DNA from: Aphanomyces cochlioides
Lineage: Eukaryota; Oomycota; Saprolegniomycetes; Saprolegniales; Verrucalvaceae
Reading direction: 5' to 3'
DNA length: 64,000 nt
Assembly: GCA_019828595.1 (NCBI GenBank)
Contig: JAHQRK010000003.1
Coordinates: 930,001-994,000 of the forward strand
Shown: positions 21,481-30,304 of the stretch, piece by piece
Numbering within the stretch: position 1 is the first letter of the stretch
How the letters are laid out: every line of letters starts with the position of its first letter
Translations under genes and position numbers: made by a program
The notes under the pieces: generated by a model
Seen by the model: only the letters and a program-made list of their open reading frames with translations
Databases searched by the model: none
What the model was told of the DNA's origin: nothing

Positions 21481-22320
21481 TTAGCTTGAAATACCCCAGC
21501 CAAATGATCGGACAAAGTTGTTCCAGAAAGGATTCTCAATATCGTACGTAGTCACTGAGCCTTCGCCAGCAGCACCGGCAACGACATGCAATGGAATCAA
21601 ATGCTCTTCACGGGGATGGCATGCGCGAGCGTGTGGAAACGATTTCCATGCTTTCAAGGCTTCACCACGTTCTTCTACGGACGTCTTGCCACTGGCAGCA
21701 TTCAACGCATCAGTAAAGTCTTTTGTTTGGACCTTGACTTGCGACGTCGGGCGGAACGAGTGGAAGGACATGCCACTACCAACAATGGCAATGTTTTCTT
21801 GGCGCAATGGAGCCAAAGCTTGGCCAAGGCGGAAATGAAGATCGGGATCCAAGCTGTTCGCGAGACTCACTTGCACAATCGGGATGTCGGCTGCGGGGTA
21901 AATGAGCTTCATGGGGATGAAGACACCGTGGTCCCAACCGCGAGTTGGATTCAATTGCGATGGAATGCTCGCATCGGTGAGCAAGGATTTGATTTTTTGA
22001 GCGATGGAAGGCGAACCAGGGGCGTCATACTTGAGCTCATACGACTCGGGGGGGAAGCCATAGTAGTCATAAAGCAATTCATGCTTTTCGCTCGACGAAA
22101 TAGTCACAACGCTTTCTTCCCAATGGGCTGTCACAAGCACGATCGCAGCGGGCTTCGTAGCAGGGTCGTCCAAGCCAAGCCACTTAGGCGCAACGTTTTC
22201 AAGGAAACATCGCGTCGGGCCATGGGCTGGGTCCGTCACTTGGCTCAAATAGGGCATTGGTCCACCGCCGTGGTTGACAAAGACGGCGGGAGCGACGCGG
22301 CAGACAGCAGTCTTGACCAT
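21481..22320 (-). CDS. Extradiol ring-cleavage dioxygenase, DODA/LigB family, copy 1
   Basis: ATG 22320 starts 279 residues (MVKTAVCRVAPAVFVNHGGG...). Conserved metal and catalytic His positions are visible in NHGGGPMP, TAHWEE, RGWDHGVFIPM and CHPREEHLIPLHV. The family opens catechol rings (4,5-DOPA dioxygenase in plants, related bacterial enzymes). The substrate here is not known. ATG 22320 matches the paralogue's start; an in-frame ATG at 22365 would add 15 residues. It is divergent from copy 2 at 23271, with which it shares most of its length. Confidence 0.9.
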   Translation of the reverse strand: MVKTAVCRVAPAVFVNHGGGPMPYLSQVTDPAHGPTRCFLENVAPKWLGLDDPATKPAAIVLVTAHWEESVVTISSSEKHELLYDYYGFPPESYELKYDAPGSPSIAQKIKSLLTDASIPSQLNPTRGWDHGVFIPMKLIYPAADIPIVQVSLANSLDPDLHFRLGQALAPLRQENIAIVGSGMSFHSFRPTSQVKVQTKDFTDALNAASGKTSVEERGEALKAWKSFPHARACHPREEHLIPLHVVAGAAGEGSVTTYDIENPFWNNFVRSFGWGISS

Positions 22321-23270
22321 GTTGATGCAAATCAATGAATGTGCCAAAGGACATATTTGTGGCATTTCGGCCGTTCTGAAGTTTATTCCGGGGCCGTTGG
22401 GAAGGAAATTCTATGGAAAGTTCACTCTAAATATAGCCAATAAGATAACTACGTCAATGTGACGTGCACTCAATATTCATGAATTAGTGTAAGATTACTA
22501 TGACAGGAAAGCACAAGAAGAATCACAAGGTTTGTTCCAGAGCGATTTGGACACTGCTCCTACATGCCCTGTCGCTCGTTGAAATATTGAATTTAAGAGA
22601 CATCCCCTATGTCCCTCACGTCATCCTTTTCCTCTTTCCTCGATGACAATAGACAACTTTGTAACGATGACATAGAGCCTCCTTGATTGTCCATTAGGCG
22701 CCTGTATTTGTCTCGTCGCGATCCATCGTTAAAACACACCAAAGAACTTGTAAGCAGTTGCCCTATTCAAGTCGTCACTTATTCCTTCTTCGCAGTTCAT
22801 AGCTTGAAATTCATCCCCACTCACATAGTGGAGGCTTCCACAATGGAGGGATGGTTTCATTGTACTATTAATAGTAGGCTTCTTATCGCACGGAGTCAAC
22901 AAAAGAGTGAAATCACACTATTTACGTGTCGTTGTAATTGGCAAAGCACCCATCATAGTAATCACAAATCTGTTCGCAACCAGAACAGACGCAACTGTTT
23001 ACAGTCCGAGCTGGAATAGCAAACATTTATTTCCTTCTCTTATGGACGATCCTGCCCAGTCTAAGCTTAGTCGGGTGAGTACTGCAAAACTATTGACATT
23101 AACGCTGTCAACAGTTCATGGACAATACATCTATCCAACCATTTCGTTCTATTCCACAACAAAATCCATTCATTGGTCAAATTAGTAAAATATTAACCAA
23201 TCATTATTCGAATTCGACATTGAACTTATCAGACAGTTCACCATTTCATGCATTTTTCGATTTGCTTGAC
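22321..23270. promoter_or_regulatory. Divergent intergenic region between DODA copies
   Basis: About 950 bases, AT-rich toward copy 2. Two in-frame upstream ATGs (23118 and 23250) precede copy 2. No gene or known element is recognised. Confidence 0.35.
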
Positions 23271-24107
23271 ATGGCCGACGTCGCCACCGATCGAGTTGCT
23301 CCAGCGATATTTATCAGCCATGGCGCTGGCCCAATGCCTTTGTTGAACCCTGCCTCGGATCCCAACCATGGCCCGACTAGAACATTCTTTGAACAAGTCG
23401 CACCGCAGTGGCTTGGTCTCCACGACCCTGCCACCAAACCTGCTGCGATTGTGCTTGTGACGGCTCACTGGGAAGAAAACATCGTCAATATTTCGTCTGG
23501 TGCATCACACGAGCTCTATTACGATTACTACGGCTTTCCAAGACCAGCATATTCTGTCCGCTATGACGCCCCCGGATCACCCGAACTCGCTGAAAAGATC
23601 AAGTCGTTGTTGACCGAAGCGAGCATTGAAGCCCAACTCAACCCGAAGCGTGGATGGGACCACGGTGTCTTTGTCCCGATGAAGCTAATCCACCCATCCG
23701 CGGATGTTCCGATTGTTCAAGTGAGTCTTGCTCGCAGTTTAGATCCTCAACTCCACTTCCGCATTGGCCAAGCTCTGGCCCAACTTCGACAAGACAACAT
23801 TGCAATTGTCGGGAGCGGCATGTCTTTCCACGGAGGCCGGGGCTCATCGCAAGTCAAGAACCACTCGAAGAACTTTTTATTGGCCTTGTCCGGCGCTTGT
23901 TCGAAGACATCAGTCGAAGAGCGTGGAGAGACTCTCGAGGGTTGGGCCTCCATGCCCTACGCTCGTGAATGCCACCCTCGAGAGGAGCACTTGATTCCAT
24001 TGCATGTTGTTGCCGGCGCTGCTGGCGAAGGGCGCGTCAAGACCCACGATATCAAGAGCGCTTCCTCGGAAATTACCATCCGTTGTTTTGGCTGGGGACT
24101 GGCTTAA
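23271..24107 (+). CDS. Extradiol ring-cleavage dioxygenase, DODA/LigB family, copy 2
   Basis: ATG 23271 (MADVATDRVAPAIFISHGAG...) gives 278 residues. The same His-containing blocks are present: SHGAGPMP, TAHWEEN, RGWDHGVFVPM and CHPREEHLIPLHV. It is a close paralogue of the gene at 21481, in opposite orientation. Differences concentrate in surface segments (RGSSQVKNHSKNFL versus RPTSQVKVQTKDFT). Both copies look intact, so both may be active. The open frame extends to ATG 23118, but that extension is low-complexity and absent from copy 1. The substrate is unknown; catechol, DOPA-like or lignin-derived phenols are family possibilities. Confidence 0.9.
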   Translation: MADVATDRVAPAIFISHGAGPMPLLNPASDPNHGPTRTFFEQVAPQWLGLHDPATKPAAIVLVTAHWEENIVNISSGASHELYYDYYGFPRPAYSVRYDAPGSPELAEKIKSLLTEASIEAQLNPKRGWDHGVFVPMKLIHPSADVPIVQVSLARSLDPQLHFRIGQALAQLRQDNIAIVGSGMSFHGGRGSSQVKNHSKNFLLALSGACSKTSVEERGETLEGWASMPYARECHPREEHLIPLHVVAGAAGEGRVKTHDIKSASSEITIRCFGWGLA

Positions 24108-24362
24108 ATTATCTTGTAAAGCGAGAGTTTCGCGTTACGTTGCCCATTTTTCTGCTCTGTCTTTTGGATTTCATGGGGGAGATAGCGAAGAGAGCGTTTT
24201 TCAAACTCATAAAGTCGCCGTCAGTTGGGATGTGTTGTCCAGAGACTATTCTGTTGATTAACCAAAGCTAAGAGCTCTAATTCTCTACGACAAATATGTC
24301 TCAAAGATCTGCGTTGAGGCTCATGGCGTGGCGTCAGCACTCAGGAGCATAACAACGTAAGT

Positions 24363-24776
24363 CTAACGCGAGCTGGACTTCAATTGATCTACGCTGTGCT
24401 GAATTGACGTGAGGCGAGACTTGACTTCTTGCATGTTGCCGTGAAAATCGGTGGCGAACGGGGATTTCGACGTGTCAGTGGTCAGCCAATGGCCCAAATA
24501 GCCTACAGCAAGGCCGGCCACAATGCCCCACATGGAGCCGCTGTAGCGCCCATCTTGGCCATGCGTTGCTTTGCTCATATCGGTTGAAATCTTGTTGTAC
24601 AAGTTTTCCATTTTGTCCACACGGGCTGTCCAGTCTTCCGTCGATGCTGACGTTCCGTAGCTATAGCCTTGAGGTCCTCTTGTTTGAGAGAGCTTGGGAC
24701 CCGCATTGATGCGTCGAGACGGCACAGAATGACGGAGAAGGGCAGAGCTACGGCGAGCAATGGCAAGCGGACACAT
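24363..24776 (-). CDS. Small predicted mitochondrial membrane protein, type A1
   Basis: ATG 24776 gives 137 residues. The N-terminus is arginine/serine-rich without acids (CPLAIARRSSALLRHSVPSRR), typical of a mitochondrial presequence. A conserved DWTARVDKMENLYNKISTDM segment precedes one glycine-rich membrane span (SMWGIVAGLAVGYLGHWLTT). The C-terminus is a coiled coil, MQEVKSRLTSIQHSVDQLK. It is a paralogue of 25160-25576 and shares the C-terminal helix pattern with four of the other cluster genes. No known family was recognised. The longer frame starts well upstream, but the presequence argues for 24776. Confidence 0.65.
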   Translation of the reverse strand: MCPLAIARRSSALLRHSVPSRRINAGPKLSQTRGPQGYSYGTSASTEDWTARVDKMENLYNKISTDMSKATHGQDGRYSGSMWGIVAGLAVGYLGHWLTTDTSKSPFATDFHGNMQEVKSRLTSIQHSVDQLKSSSR

Positions 24777-25159
24777 TGATTCCACTTCAAGGTAGTTTAC
24801 AAAGTGACATTCGACTACGGTGGACAGACTAACGACACTATATCTCATTGGAAACACCTCAACGGTCTCATCTGGCTGTCTAACCGTCAAACAAGCCGTC
24901 TGGTCCCAAGAATTACGAATGCCCACTACCAATCTAGCTTGGGGAATGCTGCAGACGGACGGGGGAGAGCAGGGGGACTGCAATGCGTCGTCTTTCATGG
25001 ATCAACGAGATAAAGCCCCACGTGGCAGCTAAGTTTAGATGTAGACGCGCAGGTTAAACAGTCGAAGGAATCAAGTTAGGTTGAGCAACTCGATAAGTGT
25101 TCTCCACCAGACTAAAGTAAATCGGATTCAACGCTGCACGGAGCTCGTAAACGACCACA
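24777..25159. other. Intergenic
   Basis: Upstream of type A1 and downstream of type A2. Nothing recognised. Confidence 0.3.
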
Positions 25160-25576
25160 TCACTTATCCTGACGCTTGGGGGAGGCAGACTTGAGCTGGT
25201 CGACCGCATGCTGAATCGACGACAGTCGAGCCTTCACTTCGTGCATCGTGCCTTGGAATTCAGGACCAAACGACGTTTTGTCGGGCGACGACATCATCCA
25301 ATGTCCAATATAGCCGATCGCAGCCCCGGCTGCAAAACCGTACATGGAGTTCATGAAGTCACCCTCGCCGCCGTGACTGCGCTTGCTCATGTCGGCCGTG
25401 TACTTGTTGTACGCTTTCTCCATTTTGTCCAGGCGATTCATCCACTCATCCGACGAGCCTCCGTGGCTGTCAGAGCCTTTGCCTTGAGCCCGTCGCGCAC
25501 CAGAGCTGATTTGTCGGGATGACTGAGGACGTCGGAGCAAAGATCCACATCGACGCATGGTAAAAAGACGAGCCAT
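25160..25576 (-). CDS. Small predicted mitochondrial membrane protein, type A2
   Basis: ATG 25576 gives 138 residues. The N-terminus MARLFTMRRCGSLLRRPQSS ending RQISSGARR looks like a mitochondrial presequence with a plausible cleavage site after RQIS. EWMNRLDKMEKAYNKYTADM matches A1. The span FMNSMYGFAAGAAIGYIGHW has small-residue packing (AAGAAIGY). The coiled coil EVKARLSSIQHAVDQLK ends the protein. The conservation pattern between A1 and A2 (middle and C-terminal parts conserved, leader free) supports a mature inner-membrane protein with a soluble helix. Function unknown. Confidence 0.7.
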   Translation of the reverse strand: MARLFTMRRCGSLLRRPQSSRQISSGARRAQGKGSDSHGGSSDEWMNRLDKMEKAYNKYTADMSKRSHGGEGDFMNSMYGFAAGAAIGYIGHWMMSSPDKTSFGPEFQGTMHEVKARLSSIQHAVDQLKSASPKRQDK

Positions 25577-25818
25577 TGTGCAGCAAAAGTCACTTTGAAG
25601 AGTAACGAACAACAGCGTGGCTCGCCTAACGGTGGAATTCGCGATTGGATGAACCATCAACTGCCCTATGTCGTTGGGCGGGTCGTCCCGTGGAGAGAGT
25701 ATAATCAACGTAGATAGATCAAGCTCGATTACGTGACTGTGCATCAACAGTTTGAAGAATTTCATGCAACATTCATCACTCCATTGTCGTATCTTCTCTC
25801 CATTGTTGCATCTTGTCT

Positions 25819-26286
25819 CTATAGTGGAGGATATTGATGCGGGTAGACTGGTGGAGGGTTGTTCTGGTGTACTTTTAGTTGATCGATGGATTGCTGAATA
25901 AGTGCAAGACGCTGCTTGAGCTCACGTGTTTCGTCTTGAAATTCTCGCTGGATGCGTTCGTTGCTCTCATCGCGGCGCCCAGACTCGTCGGAAGGACGAC
26001 TGAAGTGCCAGATGGCAAATCCACCGAGAATGAGCAAAGGGAGCTTGCATCCAAAATATCCTCGACGGCCCCAATGTCCCCGATATCCCCAAGGTCCACA
26101 ATGTCTTCCATGTCCCCACGGAGGATTCTTGTAATGCGCTTCCCAGCCATGGAAACGCCGACTCCACTCGTGCTCGCCATGGGGCGGTGGAACTCCTCCG
26201 CCTTCTGCTGGTCCTTGTTGGGTGGTATTGAAACGACGGTTTGGACGGCGCAGAATCGCCACAGAGCGACGGAAGATGCGCGACAT
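25819..26286 (-). CDS. Small predicted mitochondrial membrane protein, type B1
   Basis: ATG 26286 gives 155 residues. The leader MSRIFRRSVAILRRPNRRFN is followed by TTQQ, an R-F-N cleavage-like site. A EWSRRFHGWEAHYKN segment and a Gly/His/Trp/Arg-rich stretch precede the span KLPLLILGGFAIWHF. The coiled coil ETRELKQRLALIQQSIDQLK is nearly identical to type B2, and a short Pro/Tyr tail follows. It is divergently paired with the gene at 26591. Function unknown. Confidence 0.7.
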   Translation of the reverse strand: MSRIFRRSVAILRRPNRRFNTTQQGPAEGGGVPPPHGEHEWSRRFHGWEAHYKNPPWGHGRHCGPWGYRGHWGRRGYFGCKLPLLILGGFAIWHFSRPSDESGRRDESNERIQREFQDETRELKQRLALIQQSIDQLKVHQNNPPPVYPHQYPPL

Positions 26287-26590
26287 CTTGCTGGCAAATC
26301 CAGGAATGAAACTTGAAATTCTTCCAGCCACCAATTTTGCCTTTGTACCTTTTGACCATCATTGTACTCCTCGGAGTGGTTGTCTGCAGGTGCACTTTGC
26401 CCTAAAGACCTTCATTCCACTTTGAGAATGCATGTCATTTCTTATTGTTTACACCACGAGCTTGATTACACGGCAGTGTTTACCCCGATTACACGACTGT
26501 GTTTACCCCAGCTGGGAAGCGTGTATTCCACTTTCAAGTCATTTGGTCTTGTAGAGCTTCTGGCGCCACTTGTTAAGAATCTGTCTCGCG
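26287..26590. promoter_or_regulatory. Bidirectional promoter, first copy, with CATTC...GAATGCATG element
   Basis: At 26391-26435 a segment reads TGCACTTTGCCCTAAAGACC, then CATTC-N8-GAATGCATGT. A near copy is at 27911-27955 in the matching position of the duplicated gene pair. CATTC and GAATG form an inverted repeat. A weaker version (CATTGTACTCCTCGGAGTGG) is at 26359-26378. Confidence 0.55.
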
Positions 26591-27076
26591 ATGGAACGCG
26601 CTATTCGTCCGATTGTTCGTGCCGTCAAGATCGCCCCCGTTCAGCCTACTCGGCGCGTCTTCCATGCGCGTTTTTCGACAGAAGCTCCATCTTCAAGGAT
26701 GCAGCCTGGACCTTCACCAGGAAATAGCGGTCCGAATCATTATCACTACTACTATGCAAGCCATCGAGGACTCCGACACATGTGGTGGTTGACGATCGGC
26801 GCTGGCCTCGTTGGGTATTGGCTTGGAACTTCAAAGACACGAGAAAAAGCTCTCCGTCGCGAACGCCTCGAACGGGCATACGAAGATGTCAAGGAGACGA
26901 AAATCGACATCAAGTCCAAGGTCGAGCATGCCAAGGAGAGACTACACGATGAAGTTGAGGCAACTGCACACGACATCAAGCAAAAAGTAGATGGAGTAAA
27001 AGACAAACTCTCCGGCGAAGTCAGGAAAGCACAAGAGGATATCAAGCGCTTAGTGAATCGTATTAAGAATAAATAG
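26591..27076 (+). CDS. Small predicted mitochondrial membrane protein, type C1, with long amphipathic tail
   Basis: ATG 26591 gives 161 residues. The leader MERAIRPIVRAVKIAPVQPT ending ARFSTEAP has a classical presequence look. A Gly/Asn/His/Tyr stretch (GPNHYHYYY) precedes the span HMWWLTIGAGLVGYWLG. The C-terminal 80 residues are an uninterrupted charged helix (HAKERLHDEVEATAHDIK...), resembling apolipoprotein- or DUF883-like amphipathic helices. It is a paralogue of 28082-28471, which has a shorter tail. No assigned function; a role in shaping or bridging the inner membrane is only a guess. Confidence 0.7.
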   Translation: MERAIRPIVRAVKIAPVQPTRRVFHARFSTEAPSSRMQPGPSPGNSGPNHYHYYYASHRGLRHMWWLTIGAGLVGYWLGTSKTREKALRRERLERAYEDVKETKIDIKSKVEHAKERLHDEVEATAHDIKQKVDGVKDKLSGEVRKAQEDIKRLVNRIKNK

Positions 27077-27368
27077 ACCGATCGACTATGTGAGATAATA
27101 CACTGCACGGCCTGTTCACTGAATGGCCCTCAGCTTGACTTCTGTGTTTTCTTCCTCCTAATGCGGTCATTGCCGCCAACTGAAAGCCCAAGAGGAGTAA
27201 GCTGTCTGTAATAATGCTTGCAAGATTGATCCTTAAACCAAACGGCGAAGACTGCCGTGAATACTTGAGGACTGGTGATTGTGCAAGTTATTCAAAGGGA
27301 TTATGCAAGTGTAGATGAAGCATTATCGATGTTATAAAAGTCTAGAAGATGCGGTATCCCCTTCGTGT

Positions 27369-27815
27369 TTATTGTTGAGGGCGGGGGGGCGAGTACACCG
27401 GTAGCTGGCTGTATTGCTGAACCTTGATTTGATCGATGGATTGCTGAATGAGCGCCAAGCGCTGCTTGAGCTCGCGTGTTTCCTCTTTAAAGTCGCGTTC
27501 GACATCTCGGTAGCGACGGCGACTTTCTTCATAGCGGTAGTGCGAATCGTTGGGGCGACTTATGTATCCAATGAATGCGCCGCCGGCAAATGCCCACACC
27601 GGAGCTCCCCATGGGCTCCCTTGGCGTCGTTCTCCGTTCGCATATTGCTTGTATCGTTTTTCCCATTCGTTGAGGCGGCGGCTCCACTCGTATTCGCCTT
27701 GAGGGGGAGGTGGAACCGCACCCGTTCCTCCTTCGGCGGAGTTTTGCTGGGTCGTATTAAAACGACGGCCGGAGCGGCGCATAATACCCACAGAGCGGCG
27801 GAAAACACGGGACAT
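27369..27815 (-). CDS. Small predicted mitochondrial membrane protein, type B2
   Basis: ATG 27815 gives 148 residues. It parallels type B1: leader MSRVFRRSVGIMRRSGRRFN then TTQQ, EYEWSRRLNEWEKRYKQY, the span VWAFAGGAFIGYISRP, and coiled coil EETRELKQRLALIQQSIDQI. The central Gly/His-rich stretch of B1 is missing here. It is divergently paired with 28082, mirroring the B1/C1 pair, so the two pairs arose by one block duplication. Confidence 0.7.
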   Translation of the reverse strand: MSRVFRRSVGIMRRSGRRFNTTQQNSAEGGTGAVPPPPQGEYEWSRRLNEWEKRYKQYANGERRQGSPWGAPVWAFAGGAFIGYISRPNDSHYRYEESRRRYRDVERDFKEETRELKQRLALIQQSIDQIKVQQYSQLPVYSPPRPQQ

Positions 27816-28081
27816 CTTGCTGGCAAATCCAAAAATGACCAGTGTCTTTGGTTGGCCTTCCATCCACCACAAAGACCATCATTTTACTATGAGGAATGCA
27901 TGTCGTACAGTGCACTTACCGTTGAAGACCTTCATTCTACTATCAGAATGCAGGTCGAACCAGCTTGATTACTCTCAACCTTTGATTAGCACGGCGGCGA
28001 CCTCCATTCCGCGTGGGGAATGCATGTGCTCTCGTCTTCTAATGTTCGCGTTCCTGTCATTCTTCAAGCTGCTCTCTTGCG
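27816..28081. promoter_or_regulatory. Bidirectional promoter, second copy, with three CATTC...GAATG elements
   Basis: GACCATCATTTTACTATGAG followed by GAATGCATGT spans 27874-27903. GACCTTCATTCTACTATCAG followed by AATGCAGGT lies in 27927-27955. GACCTCCATTCCGCGTGGGG followed by AATGCATGT spans 27999-28027. All three share the GACC-x-x-CATT...GAATGCA layout, with variable centres, arguing for a protein-binding site rather than chance. Confidence 0.55.
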
Positions 28082-28471
28082 ATGCAACGCGCCGTCCGTC
28101 CTATTTGCCGCGCCGTCAAAAAGACGACGCCTAACCGAATCCTGGGGCGAGCCAAGTTTTCGACCGAGGCCCCGCCCGCTGGCGTGCCGCCTCCCCCGCA
28201 TGGAAATGGTGGCCCAAACCACTACCACTACTACTATGGAAAGCATCATGGCCAACGCCGCATGTGGTTTTGGACGATTGGCGCCGGTGTTTTGGGCTAC
28301 TGGCTCACGTCCGCCAGCTCGAGACAAGATTGCTGGCGTCGCCGACGTGTCGAGCGGGCGTACGACGAAATGAAGGAAACACACAAAGTCATCAAGAATG
28401 AAGTCGATCGCATCCAAGAGAGACTAGGTCAACTGCGTCTTGCGGGCCCCTTCCCCCCTCGATATGGCTAA
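28082..28471 (+). CDS. Small predicted mitochondrial membrane protein, type C2
   Basis: ATG 28082 gives 129 residues. The leader MQRAVRPICRAVKKTTPNRI ending AKFSTEAP, the GGPNHYHYYY stretch and the span RRMWFWTIGAGVLGYWL match type C1. The C-terminal helix (RRVERAYDEMKETHKVIKNE) is cut short relative to C1 and ends in a proline-rich tail. It shows the expected pattern of a recent duplicate with a diverging tail. Confidence 0.7.
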   Translation: MQRAVRPICRAVKKTTPNRILGRAKFSTEAPPAGVPPPPHGNGGPNHYHYYYGKHHGQRRMWFWTIGAGVLGYWLTSASSRQDCWRRRRVERAYDEMKETHKVIKNEVDRIQERLGQLRLAGPFPPRYG

Positions 28472-28954
28472 ATGTCGACGACAGCAGTTAGATTTCGGCA
28501 ATGAATCCAATGCATTTACATCAATATTTGAGTCAACGACAAGTTGCAAGGAGAACAGCAATACCCAGCATGCTAAGCAGAGTATTTTCCGTCGTTCCCT
28601 GTACTCTCCGCTGTGTTACATGGCTCAAACGGGGTAAGGGAGTCCACAGAACAAACGTTGATAGCTAAGAACACCGACGCCGCTCTGAGAGCCCAACGCA
28701 GGTTTGGTGTCTGTAGTGGCAGTGGCGTCCACCTCACTGAACTGCTGGGTGGTAGTGTACCGCGGGGTGCTGTCAAGAGCTACGCAATCGACAAGTGTCT
28801 GTGTGAGTTAGATCACCACAACGTGGCTATGACCCGCTGACGTCACATCTTGTTTAATCCGGCCTGCAACGTCGCCATAACGAACAAGAAATCCCCGGCC
28901 GTCGTCTTCATCGGCTGCTAGACAAGTATTCTGCGTGGAATTAGCACGAGGCTA
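28472..28954. other. Intergenic
   Basis: About 480 bases with no recognised coding sequence. Confidence 0.3.
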
Positions 28955-29359
28955 TTACTCATTGACATGCACCGAAACCGCTGGGGACGAACCATCCATG
29001 TTTGATGGCATTCCCGTTGAATGAGCGCATGGATGGCAATGGTCATGCTTGTCTAGTTGGTCGAGAGACTGTTGCATCTGTGCTAGTCGTTTCTTGAGTT
29101 TACGAGTTTCCGCTGTCAAACTTCTCGCCGAGGCGGTTAGCTGCTGATTGCTTTCATCTTTTCGTCGTTGCTCCTTGGCGTGCGCTTGATAACCAAGGTA
29201 CGCTCCGCCAAGGAACGCCATGTTGATGTCTTGGAGATATCGCGTCTTCTCCCGCGTTCGTTTCGGCGTCGCTCCATCCGATTGACTCTGTTGGTTGTTG
29301 TTGAATCCACGCACTGGACGACGCACAAGCAGAATCGTTTGATGGACGACTCGAGACAT
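28955..29359 (-). CDS. Small predicted mitochondrial membrane protein, type D
   Basis: ATG 29359 gives 134 residues. The leader MSRVVHQTILLVRRPVRGFN then NNQQ follows the type B pattern. The hydrophobic part (INMAFLGGAYLGYQA) is short and glycine-rich. ETRKLKKRLAQMQQSLDQLD matches the B-type coiled coil. The tail holds a His/Cys cluster (KHDHCHPCAHS) that could bind metal, which no sister gene has. Membrane insertion is less sure here than in types A-C. Confidence 0.65.
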   Translation of the reverse strand: MSRVVHQTILLVRRPVRGFNNNQQSQSDGATPKRTREKTRYLQDINMAFLGGAYLGYQAHAKEQRRKDESNQQLTASARSLTAETRKLKKRLAQMQQSLDQLDKHDHCHPCAHSTGMPSNMDGSSPAVSVHVNE

Positions 29360-29697
29360 GAGGAGGCAGGCGGACGTGAGGTCACAATTTTAATGCACAA
29401 GCCACCGACCATCACTTTGACCCAACAACGCTCTGACGATCTGGCTTGAAAGGATGTGCACGTTCTCTCACTGTCTTCCTTCCATGACCCATCACAGGAC
29501 ACGACAAGCTTCTCTATCGCTCTGCATGTTGGCATTCTAAACATCTTACGCAGCTGGAATGCTCAGTTAGAGTGTTCTCTCTAGCATCTCTCTTAGCAGC
29601 AGAACCTGGGAGCTCCTTGGATTGAACCATAGTTCCTTATCGCCACAGCATTCACAGACATCCGATGCATTCATTAGAAGTCCATTACGCTGATCGA
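29360..29697. other. Intergenic
   Basis: No coding sequence recognised. Confidence 0.3.
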
Positions 29698-29877
29698 TTA
29701 GAGAGCTTTTGCTGTGGACGAGAGGACTTGTTCCTTGAGTTCTTGGACGGAGTGCTCCAAGTCTTCGAGTCGCTTTTGTGTTTCCTTGTCCACTGACTTG
29801 AAAACACGCTTGCTCATCGCCATCAGGGCATGGATTACAACGGCAGCACCAACAAAGTTTGCAATCGCTCGAGTCAT
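29698..29877 (-). CDS. Very small membrane protein with coiled coil, type E
   Basis: From ATG 29877 a 59-residue protein has an N-terminal hydrophobic helix (AIANFVGAAVVIHALMAM) and a charged coiled coil (DKETQKRLEDLEHSVQELKE) of the same kind as the neighbouring cluster genes. The open frame extends to 30162, but that part lacks protein-like character. It may be the minimal member of the cluster. Being so short, it could also be a chance frame, but the helix-coil layout and location favour a gene. Confidence 0.5.
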   Translation of the reverse strand: MTRAIANFVGAAVVIHALMAMSKRVFKSVDKETQKRLEDLEHSVQELKEQVLSSTAKAL

Positions 29878-30304
29878 AGCTGATTGATGAAATCGACAAT
29901 GCATGTCGAGCTTGCTGCATGATAAGCTCTCAGCAGACAGCGGGTGATCCATTCCACGAGTTGTAATCTGGGCCGAGGGGTAATCAACCATCGCTCTGTG
30001 GATGCCATCAGACATCATTCTCCACCGCGCTGAACCACTGGCGAACATTATTCGTGAGGGAAACAAGCTCAAACGCTCGGAGCTGCGGAGGAAGGCCCTC
30101 TCTCGCCCGTCGTAAAGCAAGATGTCGTCCTTTGACCGTCCATAGTTGCTCTCGACCGTCAAATCTTGCTATGACGTGGCACTCTGTACGAGCTGTATTT
30201 ACAATACCCTATTTTTGATATCCTAACTAGGACATGAGTTTAACCTAATTAGTTAGAATTAGATTTGACACGCTATTTTGAGCCACCCAGGAACACCATC
30301 GACC
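29878..30304. other. Intergenic, upstream of the MDP-1 gene
   Basis: No coding sequence supported; AT-rich near 30180-30280. Confidence 0.3.

Noticed and set aside
29698..30162. Full-length 154-residue reading of the type E gene
   Set aside because: The part upstream of ATG 29877 has random composition; only the last 59 residues resemble the cluster genes.
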